Part shown: in pieces, positions 23,982-31,543 of the stretch
How the letters are laid out: each line of letters starts with the position of its first letter
Numbering within the stretch: the stretch's first letter is position 1
Assembly: GCA_041538025.1 (NCBI GenBank)
Contig: JBGOEV010000021.1
Location: 1-35,592, forward strand
Length of the DNA stretch: 35,592 nt
Source: Thermosaccharophagus gerlachensis
Lineage (GTDB): Bacteria > Armatimonadota > Fervidibacteria > Fervidibacterales > Thermosaccharophagaceae
Direction: 5' to 3'
Notes under the pieces: model-generated
Databases searched by the model: none
Told to the model about the DNA's origin: nothing
The model's input: the letters and a program-made list of their open reading frames with translations, nothing else
Position numbers and translations under genes: made by a program

Positions 23982-25787
23982 TCAAGATTGGTTTTTCCCG
24001 TTTCCGTTGTCCCCTTTTCCGTTGTCCCCTTCTTCAATCAAGCTATTGCTTAGCAACGCTTGTATTTGCACAAGGCGCTTGTAAATGCCATCCTTCTGCA
24101 TGAGTTCTTCGTGTGTCCCCATTTCAACTATCTCACCATTGTCAAGCACGACGAGTTTGTCTGCGTTTCGCAATGTTGAGAGCCTGTGCGCTATAGCAAA
24201 TGTTGTTCTACCTTTGAGCAACCTATCAAGCGCTTTCTGGATTGCGTATTCAGATTCGCTATCAACAGAGGATGTGGCTTCATCAAGTATGAGGATTTTG
24301 GGGTCTCTCAAAATTGCTCTCGCTATTGAAATCCTTTGTCTCTCACCGCCAGAGAGTTTCGTGCCACGCTCACCAACATACGTGTCGTATGCATCTGGCA
24401 GGTCAAGGATGAACTTGTGTGCATTGGCAATCTTCGCTGCTTTTATGATTTCCTCCATAGTTGCGTTTGGACGGCTGTAAGCGATGTTCTCCCAGATGGT
24501 CCCATGGAATAGGAAAGGTTCCTGCAACACGACACCTATCTTTTCGCGAAGCTTCTTTAAGTCAAGCTCCCTTAAGTCATGTCCATCAATTAAGATCCGC
24601 CCTTCCTTCGGATCATAAAAGCGAGCGATAAGCGCTGTTAGCGTTGTCTTACCAGAACCACTTCTGCCAACGATACCAATTGTCTCACCGGGATTAACCT
24701 TTAGGTTTATGTGCTTAAGGACAAGCCCATTGTTATCCTGTGATTTGTTTCCATTGTATGTGAAGCTGACATTCTCAAAGACGACCTCTCCCTCTACATC
24801 GTTAAGTTTGATGGCTTCCTTAGGGACACTGATTTCTGGCTTTGTGTCTAAGATCTCAAAAACTCTCTCAGCTGCTGCAGCTGTCCTTTGCCACACATCG
24901 TTCAAGTAGGTGAGGTTTTGCACAGGCACATAGAACTGGCGTAGATACATCGTGAACATTGTGAGCGTTCCTATGGTAAGCTGTCCCTCAAGGACACGGT
25001 TGCCACCAAACCACCAAACCAACATCAAGCCAAGCGTTGATATGAATCCCATTGTTGGGAAGAAGAGCGTTGAAAGCTTAGCTGCATCAAGGTTTGAACA
25101 CACTATCTTATGGCAGCGCCCTTTAAAGCGCTCAATTTCCCTTGCCTCTTGGTTGAAGCATTGGATGACCTTAATCCCTGAAAGCGTCTCAAAGAGGAAT
25201 GAATGCATCTCGGCGATGACATTCCAGATCCTTCTGTAAACGACTATAGCAAGCTGTCTATAACGCACCGTCATGATGATGAGCAAAGGTGCAGGGAAAA
25301 GTGCAATGAGGGCAAGTTGAAGATTGGTCTTGAATAGGACGATAGCGATCCCTATGAGTGTTATAAGGTCAATCAGCATATGCGGGATGCTGTGGACGAT
25401 AAAATGCTCAAGTGCTGCCACATCTCCAGTTATGCGCGACATTATTTGACCACTGCGCCTTGATTCAAAGAAGCCGATGTCAAGCATAGCAACATGCTCG
25501 TATAAGCGTGTTCTCAGGTCGTAAAGCACCTTCTGACCGAGCCATGCCATAAGGTAGTTCTTTACCATCCCTACCAATGTTGAGACAATGTAAACTCCTA
25601 AGAGCACGAGGGTCAGCATGAGGAGCAGTTTCCTGTCTCGCTCCATGATTGCCTCGTCAATCAAGCGACGCATAAGTATCGGTGGGATGAGCGATAGCCA
25701 TGTAAGCGTTACCGTAAGAATGAATCCAAGGATCATTTGCCAAATATAAGGGCGAACGAACTCACCCAACCTTCGCACGAACGGCAT
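23982..25787 (-). CDS. ABC exporter, fused transmembrane and ATPase half-transporter
   Basis: A 601-residue type IV (MsbA-like) half transporter: six transmembrane helices in the first 320 residues, then an ATPase with Walker A GIVGRSGSGKTTLTALIARFYDP, Q-loop VVLQEPFLFHGTI, signature LSGGERQRISIARAIL, Walker B ILILDEATSSVDSES, and switch His in IAHRLSTLR. It should work as a homodimer, exporting a lipid, peptide or small molecule. The C-terminal tail (EEGDNGKGDNGNGK) is low complexity, made by a 15-base tandem duplication in the DNA. The ATG has GAGGTGG upstream. Just 37 bases before it lies the terminator of a roughly 337-nt structured RNA, suggesting attenuation. The following gene is the DUF1854 partner. 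Confidence 0.95.
   Translation of the reverse strand: MPFVRRLGEFVRPYIWQMILGFILTVTLTWLSLIPPILMRRLIDEAIMERDRKLLLMLTLVLLGVYIVSTLVGMVKNYLMAWLGQKVLYDLRTRLYEHVAMLDIGFFESRRSGQIMSRITGDVAALEHFIVHSIPHMLIDLITLIGIAIVLFKTNLQLALIALFPAPLLIIMTVRYRQLAIVVYRRIWNVIAEMHSFLFETLSGIKVIQCFNQEAREIERFKGRCHKIVCSNLDAAKLSTLFFPTMGFISTLGLMLVWWFGGNRVLEGQLTIGTLTMFTMYLRQFYVPVQNLTYLNDVWQRTAAAAERVFEILDTKPEISVPKEAIKLNDVEGEVVFENVSFTYNGNKSQDNNGLVLKHINLKVNPGETIGIVGRSGSGKTTLTALIARFYDPKEGRILIDGHDLRELDLKKLREKIGVVLQEPFLFHGTIWENIAYSRPNATMEEIIKAAKIANAHKFILDLPDAYDTYVGERGTKLSGGERQRISIARAILRDPKILILDEATSSVDSESEYAIQKALDRLLKGRTTFAIAHRLSTLRNADKLVVLDNGEIVEMGTHEELMQKDGIYKRLVQIQALLSNSLIEEGDNGKGDNGNGKNQS
24001..24030 (-). repeat. 15-base perfect tandem duplication in the ABC exporter tail
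   Basis: TTTCCGTTGTCCCCT occurs twice head to tail (24001-24015 and 24016-24030 on the plus strand). In the gene it encodes two Gly-Asn-Gly-Lys type pentads and is G-rich on the coding strand. Being a multiple of three, it keeps frame. Confidence 0.9.
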
Positions 25788-25824
25788 GTTTTACCACCTC
25801 TTGTTTTCCACGCTTGTGGATACC

Positions 25825-25878
25825 TAAAAATTAAACGCCGTCTTCTCAAAGCACTGTTGAGTGCTTGTCAGACGGCGT
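25825..25878 (-). terminator. intrinsic terminator in the ABC exporter leader
   Basis: ACGCCGTCT (25835-25843) pairs perfectly with 25870-25878, and AAGCACT (25849-25855) with 25860-25866 around a four-base loop. On the minus strand the stem is followed by a T-rich run (25825-25834). It is among the strongest terminators in the window and lies directly upstream of the exporter ribosome site. Confidence 0.88.
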
Positions 25879-26161
25879 CCTGTTAGCTCACATCAATGGG
25901 CAGTATCTTAAGCACCCAAAATTAAAAGGGTTTTGATGCGCACACTTCTTTGTGTGCCATCAAACCCCTTGAATTATACTGCCCATCCAACTCCTGCCAC
26001 CCCACCGCTTTCCTCTTCGCCTATCGCATACCACTCTTTCACCAGCGGGCTTGCCTGTAGGCATTCTCTCAATTCACTTTTGCCTACAGATGCATCTTAA
26101 CTTCTGTAGTGTAGCATCTGTTTTACATCGTTTGATTCATCGTCAACCCGCTGCCTCAGGT
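25825..26161 (-). ncRNA. structured RNA or cis-regulatory leader of the ABC exporter
   Basis: About 337 nt between a strong promoter and an intrinsic terminator, rich in perfect pairings: CAGCGGG/CCCGCTG (26043-26049 with 26147-26153), CTGTAGGC/GCCTACAG (26055-26062 with 26082-26089), an 11-bp stem (25896-25906 with 25976-25986) enclosing a hairpin around 25926-25970 with CACAC/GTGTG core, and the terminator. The segment 26084-26090 can also pair with 26103-26109, and 26087-26093 with 26114-26120, giving mutually exclusive helices as in a switch. There is no long ORF. I could not match it to RNase P RNA, tmRNA, 6S, SRP RNA or a known riboswitch. It ends 37 bases before the exporter ATG, so read-through would place it in the exporter leader. 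A free-standing sRNA is the alternative. Confidence 0.75.
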
Positions 26162-26167
26162 AGCATT

Positions 26168-26195
26168 ATTATAGCGCAAAACGATGGTAAGTCAA
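26168..26195 (-). promoter_or_regulatory. strong sigma-70 type promoter of the structured RNA
   Basis: On the minus strand, TTGACT (26190-26195) and a perfect TATAAT (26168-26173) are 16 bases apart, placing the start near 26161. This is the best promoter match I see in the window. Confidence 0.85.
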
Positions 26196-26369
26196 ATTTT
26201 GGTTTTGGGTAACGATGCGTAAATGGGTTGGCGGAAGGAGACATAAGCTTAGACATCGGGGTGTTAACGATGTAGGAACTATGCAACTCAGATGGGTTGT
26301 GGTTCGTGTGCGTTAAACTGAATGCTGCTTAATGTTTAGCCCAAGTGTTTTGAGGTGTAGGATGCCATC

Positions 26370-27020
26370 ATGGGTCTGCTCATCAGCGCTTTCCTCATCT
26401 CGCTTACACATGCAGTGATGCCAACTCACTGGCTTACATTTCTGCTTGCTGCGAAAGTGCACCATTGGCGTAGGACAAAACTGCTCTTCATAACAGCATT
26501 TGCTGGTGCTTGCCATATGTTGAGCACACTCATACTTGGGTTGGTTGTTTGGTTGATTGGAAGAAGCGTGGCATCGCTCTTTTCCTCGGCTGCGAAGATT
26601 GTTTCGGCGGTTTTGATTTTACTTGTAGGGATAGCGTATATCTTTGCTGCATGGCGCATAACTCAAAGTGAAGGAACTCATAAGGGGAAGATTGCAAAGT
26701 TTGATGCGCAACTCCTTTGCAGTGCGGAGAAGAGTGCTAAAGGTGAATTGCTTACAGTAGGTGCATTGTTACTTTCACTTACGCTCTCACCATGTGAAGC
26801 AGTGATGCCACTTTTCTTTGCAGCTGCAGCATCGGGCAGTTATCACACGTTGGTTATGTTAGTGTTGATAACAGCTGTGACTACCATCATTGGTATGGTT
26901 GGCATGGTTACGCTTTCGTCATTCGGTATTGAGTATATCGGTTTGGAATTAAGCGAGAGAGTGGAGATGATACTCATCGGGGTTTTGTTCATCATCCTTG
27001 CGCTGGCGATGCTTCATTGA
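26370..27020 (+). CDS. six-helix membrane protein, NicO/RcnA-like
   Basis: A 216-residue integral membrane protein with about six transmembrane helices and a short hydrophilic loop (residues 90-115). The first helix carries LTHAVMPTHW followed by GACHMLSTLILG, and the second half carries LTLSPCEAVMPLFFAAAASG. The spacing of these His and Pro-Cys motifs resembles the NicO/RcnA and related TauE-like transporter group, whose members move nickel, cobalt or small anions. The His-rich loop of RcnA is absent, so nickel is only a guess. GAGGTG lies 11 bases before the ATG. The 174 bases from 26196 upstream contain no gene. The stop region overlaps the convergent translin gene by seven bases. Confidence 0.75.
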   Translation: MGLLISAFLISLTHAVMPTHWLTFLLAAKVHHWRRTKLLFITAFAGACHMLSTLILGLVVWLIGRSVASLFSSAAKIVSAVLILLVGIAYIFAAWRITQSEGTHKGKIAKFDAQLLCSAEKSAKGELLTVGALLLSLTLSPCEAVMPLFFAAAASGSYHTLVMLVLITAVTTIIGMVGMVTLSSFGIEYIGLELSERVEMILIGVLFIILALAMLH

Positions 27021-27682
27021 GCCCCTTTTAAGTTTTCGGAGTGCTTCTGGAGCGAACTTATAACAGCCGCGCATTGAAGCGCAATTGTAACATCGCTGTG
27101 GGTCCGCTCAAGTAAAGAGCGAAGTTGATCAACCTTTCTTCTCAAGCCGAGTGTAATAGTATCTGGGTGGTCAAAAGCGAGTAGAAGGTAATAAGTCTCT
27201 TCCATGATCCTCAGGAGCGTTTTCACATCCTCTTTAGCGCCTCTGTTCAATCCATCCAAAATGAGCCTTCTAACTTCGCCCATCGCTTCAGCGAGCCCGT
27301 GAACGTATGCAACACCGCAAACATTCAACTCACACGGGTCTGGTAATTTCTCGCCAGAAACGATGGAGAAGAGTATGGCAGCTTCAGACAGCTCGCGTTG
27401 TGCGTCCTGCACGAAACCCCAAGATGCAACATCCGAGTGCTTCGAAATTATCTCCGAAAGCTCTTTCGCTATCTTCATTGCGTCGTTCAGCATCGCTTTC
27501 GCTTTATCAAGCTCCGTTCGGTGTATATGTTTTATTGCGATGCTACTTTGCCTGATGAGCTTGCGGGACATCTCAAAACAGCGTTCTCGGATTTCGTCAA
27601 GCTCGTTGAATTGAGTTTGTATGCGCTTGAGCACTGCTTCCATGTGCTTTAAGAGATCATCCTTCCCCACGCATATGCTCAT
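27014..27682 (-). CDS. translin family protein
   Basis: A 222-residue all-helical protein. The C-terminal half reads YVHGLAEAMGEVRRLILDGLNRG, then MEETYYLLLAFDHPDTITLGLRRKVDQLRSLLERTHSDVTIA, which matches the translin/TRAX family and is closest in pattern to archaeal members. Eukaryotic translin and TRAX form the C3PO ring, binding single-stranded nucleic acid and cutting RNA. The archaeal protein also forms such a ring. The equivalent catalytic Glu/Asp set cannot be assigned by eye, so nuclease activity is uncertain. The ATG overlaps the DUF72 stop codon as ATGA, so the two are translationally coupled. Translin is familiar in eukaryotes and archaea but uncommon in bacteria, and its role here is unknown. 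Confidence 0.8.
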   Translation of the reverse strand: MSICVGKDDLLKHMEAVLKRIQTQFNELDEIRERCFEMSRKLIRQSSIAIKHIHRTELDKAKAMLNDAMKIAKELSEIISKHSDVASWGFVQDAQRELSEAAILFSIVSGEKLPDPCELNVCGVAYVHGLAEAMGEVRRLILDGLNRGAKEDVKTLLRIMEETYYLLLAFDHPDTITLGLRRKVDQLRSLLERTHSDVTIALQCAAVISSLQKHSENLKGAQ

Positions 27683-28464
27683 CCAACATCACCGCTAAGT
27701 AACTTCATAAGCATCTTCGCGTTGATTGCAGCCTTGCCTTGGTAGTGGTTGTTGAAGAAGACATAACAGCGCTCCGTGCTCTCTGCGATCCTCTGTATCT
27801 TTGGCATCCACTCTGCTATCTCTTCTTCGGAATATAGGTAGTCGTATCTTTCCCATGGGTGTTCATGCTGCCACCACTTCTCTTTGTTGCGCCCATGAAA
27901 ACGCACATAACCTATCTCTGAAGTTGCTACAGCTACAGGCGGTATTAAGCCTTTGAGCCGCGGTTCATCAACACAGCAGAAGCCTATGTTGTAATCACGA
28001 AGGAGCTCAAACACTTCATCCCTTATCCAACCTATGTTTCTGAATTCAACAACGAGGGGATAATCAGCGAGCAATTCGCAGACCCTCAAGAGGTAGTCAA
28101 GGTTGGAATGCTCATACTTAAACACCCATGGGAACTGAAGTAAGACGCATCCAAGCTTATTTGATTGAGCGAACGGCTTCAGGCTTTCATGGAAGCTATG
28201 GAGAATGCTTTCATCAACAGTCCTGTCATGAGTGAAAGACCTGTGAGCCTTGATGGCAAAGTCAAAGTCCTCTGAAACCTTCTTGACAAGGTGAGCAGAA
28301 GTTGATGGTGGCAGTATCGTGTAAAATGAGCTGTTTATCTCAACTGTGTTGAAGTTGCGTGCATAAAACTCAAGCCATTCTCGCTCAGGCAAGCCTTCTG
28401 GGTAGAAATACCCAACCCAGTCATCATACTTATAGCCAGATGTGCCGACTCGTATTTCACCCAT
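27679..28464 (-). CDS. DUF72 (YecE-like) protein
   Basis: A 261-residue DUF72 TIM-barrel-like protein. It opens with EIRVGTSGYKYDDWVGYFYPEG and has FNTVEINSSFYTILP, VLLQFPWVFKYE, VEFRNIGWI, YVRFHGRN and YVFFNNHYQGKAAINA, all in family order. The family is widespread in bacteria and archaea, and no catalytic activity is settled. Length is normal (about 250-270). It is coupled by an ATGA overlap to the translin-family gene and follows the secreted unknown after 92 bases. The shared distribution with archaea fits the translin neighbour. Confidence 0.93.
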   Translation of the reverse strand: MGEIRVGTSGYKYDDWVGYFYPEGLPEREWLEFYARNFNTVEINSSFYTILPPSTSAHLVKKVSEDFDFAIKAHRSFTHDRTVDESILHSFHESLKPFAQSNKLGCVLLQFPWVFKYEHSNLDYLLRVCELLADYPLVVEFRNIGWIRDEVFELLRDYNIGFCCVDEPRLKGLIPPVAVATSEIGYVRFHGRNKEKWWQHEHPWERYDYLYSEEEIAEWMPKIQRIAESTERCYVFFNNHYQGKAAINAKMLMKLLSGDVG

Positions 28465-28556
28465 GTTTCAATCAACTCCGCTTAACATGGTTTCGTGCAA
28501 AAGTTAACTTACCCTCATCAAGAGCAGTAGAGGCGCTCAAACCAAAGTTTACCATC

Positions 28557-29429
28557 TCACTTCACAGCTTTTATATAATTCAAAAGGACTGTCTTTGCAT
28601 TCGCTGCCACTTTAAATTTTAAACGAAAGCTTCTGCCACCTGCAGATGCAGTTTGATCAACCGCAAGGCGCAATTGGTCTTCTGAAAGCACCTCAATGCC
28701 GTTTTCATAGTCAAAGTAAAGTGTGGTCCACGACTTGAATTCACCGCTAAGCTCTATTTCCATCTCCCCAACTTTTAATGATAAGTCAATTGGCGCGCTT
28801 ATCTCGGAATCAACAACAGCGCACTTGTGTCCATCAACCTCGGTGATGTCAATCACCCTTGATCTTATCGTCACACTCACATTTGCATTGGCTATGCGTT
28901 CGGTCAGTGTTGTTGTCCATTCAGTCCCCTTCGTTATTTCGTTCTCTGGGAAGGTTATGTTCTGAACAGCCCTTGTATGTATTTCATCCATAAGAACAAC
29001 TGGGTCTGCGAACTTGCTTTCATCCTCGCGTTCCTCTCCCTCTATTATTTTCTCCTCAATGACCTTGCCTCTGTCGTTCATCCTTACGATGCGTTTATGA
29101 GGCTTTGAACTTAAGTCCTCTTCACGACCATCGCGTTGCACCTTCCCAGATTCCCTCGTAGCTTCTATCTCCAAGATACCATCGGGAGAAAAAGATACTA
29201 TCCTGTGGGAGTGAATCGCCTCGTAGTTGAAAGTCATACGCAGCTTTGGGCTGTCATTGCTTAATCCGAGTGTGCGCATGCGAAACCAAGATTTGTAGCG
29301 CATGACATCGCCAACATTGCCTTTGTAGCGCAACACGATGCCCTTTGTCTGAGAATACATCTCACCAATGCAAGTGCAAACCAAAATAAGCCCAACTGCC
29401 AGTGAAAGAAACGCACGCGAGCGCTTCAT
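28557..29429 (-). CDS. secreted beta-rich protein of unknown function
   Basis: A 290-residue exported protein. The signal peptide runs from MKRSRAFLSLAVGLILVCTCIG to about residue 27, probably cut after YSQ. The mature part is beta-rich: LRYKGNVGDVMRYKSWFRMRTLG, VVLMDEIHTRAVQN, and paired strands such as VDITEVDGHKCAVVDSEIS. This opening (resistance of a Y-R-F core to mutation, ending in a stress on threonine strands) recalls DUF6263-type proteins, but I am not sure of the family. The ATG at 29429 with GAGGTG six bases before is chosen over one 12 codons earlier, which lacks a ribosome site and would interrupt the signal peptide. It diverges from the PHP gene. Confidence 0.8.
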   Translation of the reverse strand: MKRSRAFLSLAVGLILVCTCIGEMYSQTKGIVLRYKGNVGDVMRYKSWFRMRTLGLSNDSPKLRMTFNYEAIHSHRIVSFSPDGILEIEATRESGKVQRDGREEDLSSKPHKRIVRMNDRGKVIEEKIIEGEEREDESKFADPVVLMDEIHTRAVQNITFPENEITKGTEWTTTLTERIANANVSVTIRSRVIDITEVDGHKCAVVDSEISAPIDLSLKVGEMEIELSGEFKSWTTLYFDYENGIEVLSEDQLRLAVDQTASAGGRSFRLKFKVAANAKTVLLNYIKAVK

Positions 29430-29515
29430 CGGCATCACCTCAATACACCATTCAAAGCAGTGCAATGCTAAACCACATTCACTATGACACGAACAAGCGT
29501 GCGTAGCTATACAGG

Positions 29516-29545
29516 TTAATCAACCGAAGGGATCAACGCTATAAT
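29516..29545 (+). promoter_or_regulatory. candidate promoter of the PHP gene
   Basis: A perfect TATAAT (29540-29545) is preceded at 18 bases by a weak TTAATC (29516-29521); the predicted start is about 40 bases before the ATG at 29592. Confidence 0.5.
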
Positions 29546-29591
29546 AGTGGTTTTGCAAAGGCACATTAGCATTTCGTGAAGGTGAGTGGCA

Positions 29592-30518
29592 ATGGTTATA
29601 GAGTTTGCGAATCCTTTTAAAGCTGATGGCAGTTGGTTCAAGGGTAACCTGCACGCCCATACAAAACGCAGTGACGGTGATTTAGAGCCAACTGAGCTGG
29701 TTAAAAGATATGCTGATGCAGGCTATCACTTCCTCGCTATAACAGACCACAACAAGCTAACGCTACTCGAAAGCAGCGAAAGCTATGGGATGTTGCTTAT
29801 AGCTGGTGAGGAAGTAGATGTGGGTGTGTCAGAAACTGGTTTTGGTTTTCACTTCGTCATTATAGGCATTGAGAAGGAATGGAAAGCGCCAGAAGGTGTC
29901 TTGCATAGGAGTATTCATCCACAGGTTCTCATTGATGAAGTTCGTTCACAAGGCGGTGAAGCAATACTTTGTCATCCATACTGGTCACAGCTTACAGTGC
30001 ATGACATGCTCTCGTTTGATAACTACATCGCCATAGAGATATTCAACACTTCATGCCATCATGCTGTTGGGAAAGGCTTGTCAACGACACATTGGGATGA
30101 CTTGCTTTTGCGAGGGCGCATCGTTTGGGGAGTAGCTGTTGATGATGCGCATTTCCATTTTAGTGAATATCGCCCAGTGGACATTTGCGGTGCATGGGTG
30201 GCTGTGAAATGTAAGCAACTCACAAAAAACGAAGTTATGGAAGCTCTTAGAAACGGTATGTTCTACTCAAGCACAGGACCGCAAATAAAGGATGTGCAGA
30301 TTGAAGATGAGTGCATAAGCGTTGTAACATCACCAGTGAAGACGATAACGTTCGTCTCCGACAACGGAAAAGGGAGAAAGTGGACAGCCCCAAAGGACAG
30401 CACTATTACGCAGGCATATTACAAACTCCGTGGCGATGAACGTTTCATCAGAATTGAGTGCATGGACAAAGATGGCAACATCGCATGGACAAACCCTATG
30501 CGCATTATCGCAAAGTAG
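29592..30518 (+). CDS. PHP-domain metallohydrolase (CehA/McbA-like)
   Basis: A 308-residue PHP-fold hydrolase that should bind two or three metals. The motifs are GNLHAHTKRSDGDL (HxH), GYHFLAITDHNKL, ILCHPYWSQL, and VDDAHFH, in the order of the CehA/McbA branch. That branch includes carbaryl hydrolase and many untested proteins acting on phospho- or carbamate esters. The last 80 residues form a small beta domain typical of this branch. No signal peptide. The ATG has GAAGGTGA six bases upstream; a GTG two codons earlier is less likely. It is transcribed alone, convergent with the CBM9-like gene after a 29-base gap. The substrate is unknown. Confidence 0.9.
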   Translation: MVIEFANPFKADGSWFKGNLHAHTKRSDGDLEPTELVKRYADAGYHFLAITDHNKLTLLESSESYGMLLIAGEEVDVGVSETGFGFHFVIIGIEKEWKAPEGVLHRSIHPQVLIDEVRSQGGEAILCHPYWSQLTVHDMLSFDNYIAIEIFNTSCHHAVGKGLSTTHWDDLLLRGRIVWGVAVDDAHFHFSEYRPVDICGAWVAVKCKQLTKNEVMEALRNGMFYSSTGPQIKDVQIEDECISVVTSPVKTITFVSDNGKGRKWTAPKDSTITQAYYKLRGDERFIRIECMDKDGNIAWTNPMRIIAK

Positions 30519-30547
30519 GCACAAACCTACCATAAGCCTGATAAGCC

Positions 30548-31543
30548 CTAATCTTCAAACAACCTTTCAATGAGAATCCTGTAGTTGAACTCCTTGAGGC
30601 GTTGTAGCATGTCGGGATATTTGCTGATGAATGAACGAAGCTCATAAAGGGTGGGCTTTTTCTTTTCAACAAGATCTTGCAATCTATCCCAAGCCTCTTT
30701 TAGATAAGTTGCTTCCCCTTTCAACCGTTCATTCCTCAACCCATACAGTATTGCATCCTCGTAATTAGGGGCATTCTTTTTCAGCTCCTCCCACAAACTG
30801 TCCACCTTCCCTTTGAGGAATGCATAGAAGCGCGCATTTAGTTTTTCCTCCACCATTTTTCTTTCCTCAACCGAAATTTCCCTCTCCTTAAAGGCAATGT
30901 GTGCAAAGTTTTGAACCTCGTGGAAGCTCCCTTTTAATGGTGGCCAGCAAGTGAAGTGCTCTATTGCTGGACCAGTGTTTATGTTTCTTGCCACATTCAT
31001 GAGCCATTTTTCACCGCCTTTTGGTCTCCTTCCGAGAACATCAAAAGGTATTGCTACCTCTACTGACCAGAAATCCTTCCCGATGAAAGCCTTCGCTTGC
31101 CAATCCCAAGGGAAAGATGGTTGAAGAGTAGCTCCAACTTCATTCCATCTGCTCCCGATCGCATTTACGACAAAATGAAGGTAGTTTGGTGCATCCTTAG
31201 GAAAGAAGAAAAATTCCACGCTATCTTCCCTGAAAAGTTCATCACCATCCTTTAGCTTCGCTATGATTTTGTCTGGGAAAGGTTCTTCACACTTGACGAA
31301 AATGTAAATTCCTTCATCCCTCCACCCACATTTGAAGTAAGTTTGCTTTTCTAAGGCATATTTTTGCCCGCCGAGGATGAAGAAGCCAGTTGCCTCAGGG
31401 ATGTTCTCCCAAGCTTTTTCCTCTTTCCCATCCAAGATTGGCTTCTCATTCATGAGGTAGCATGGATATTCACTCCTATCCTCCCCAAGGAGAAGGGAAG
31501 AGAGAAGGAGAATGAGGAGAAAAGTGAAGCTTTTTCTCATCAT
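30548..31543 (-). CDS. secreted CBM9-like carbohydrate-binding protein
   Basis: A 331-residue exported protein. The signal peptide (FTFLLILLLSSLLLG) is followed by a CBM9/DOMON-like beta-sandwich: ILDGKEEKAWENIPEATGF at its start, then YIFVKCEEPFPDKI, SVEFFFFPKDAPNYLHFVVN, and WSVEVAIPFDVLGRRPKGGEKWLMNVAR. The last 110 residues are helical and charged (KKNAPNYEDAIL to the end), a possible spacer or contact domain. It should bind sugar outside the membrane. Its ATG overlaps the stop of the large glycosidase-like gene upstream (GGAGGGGAG ribosome site), so the two are made together and probably work on the same polysaccharide. Arginine is encoded almost wholly by AGA/AGG here. Confidence 0.85.
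   Translation of the reverse strand: MMRKSFTFLLILLLSSLLLGEDRSEYPCYLMNEKPILDGKEEKAWENIPEATGFFILGGQKYALEKQTYFKCGWRDEGIYIFVKCEEPFPDKIIAKLKDGDELFREDSVEFFFFPKDAPNYLHFVVNAIGSRWNEVGATLQPSFPWDWQAKAFIGKDFWSVEVAIPFDVLGRRPKGGEKWLMNVARNINTGPAIEHFTCWPPLKGSFHEVQNFAHIAFKEREISVEERKMVEEKLNARFYAFLKGKVDSLWEELKKNAPNYEDAILYGLRNERLKGEATYLKEAWDRLQDLVEKKKPTLYELRSFISKYPDMLQRLKEFNYRILIERLFED

Noticed and set aside
26120..26145. Short leader peptide (five codons) near the RNA 5' end
   Set aside because: An ATG with a TAA after five codons exists on the minus strand, but the possible GAGG site is badly spaced and the length is trivial.
25825..26161. RNase P RNA, tmRNA, SRP RNA or T-box leader
   Set aside because: The RNase P GAGGAAAGTCCGG core and its 3' partner are missing (only GAGGAAAG appears, far from the 5' end); no tmRNA tag, TpsiC arm or CCA end; no SRP tetraloop core; no T-box TGGNACC sequence.
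26126..26272. Four copies of AACGATG in either orientation
   Set aside because: Irregular spacing (at 26126, 26180, 26211 and 26266) and no symmetry; a 7-base word can recur by chance.
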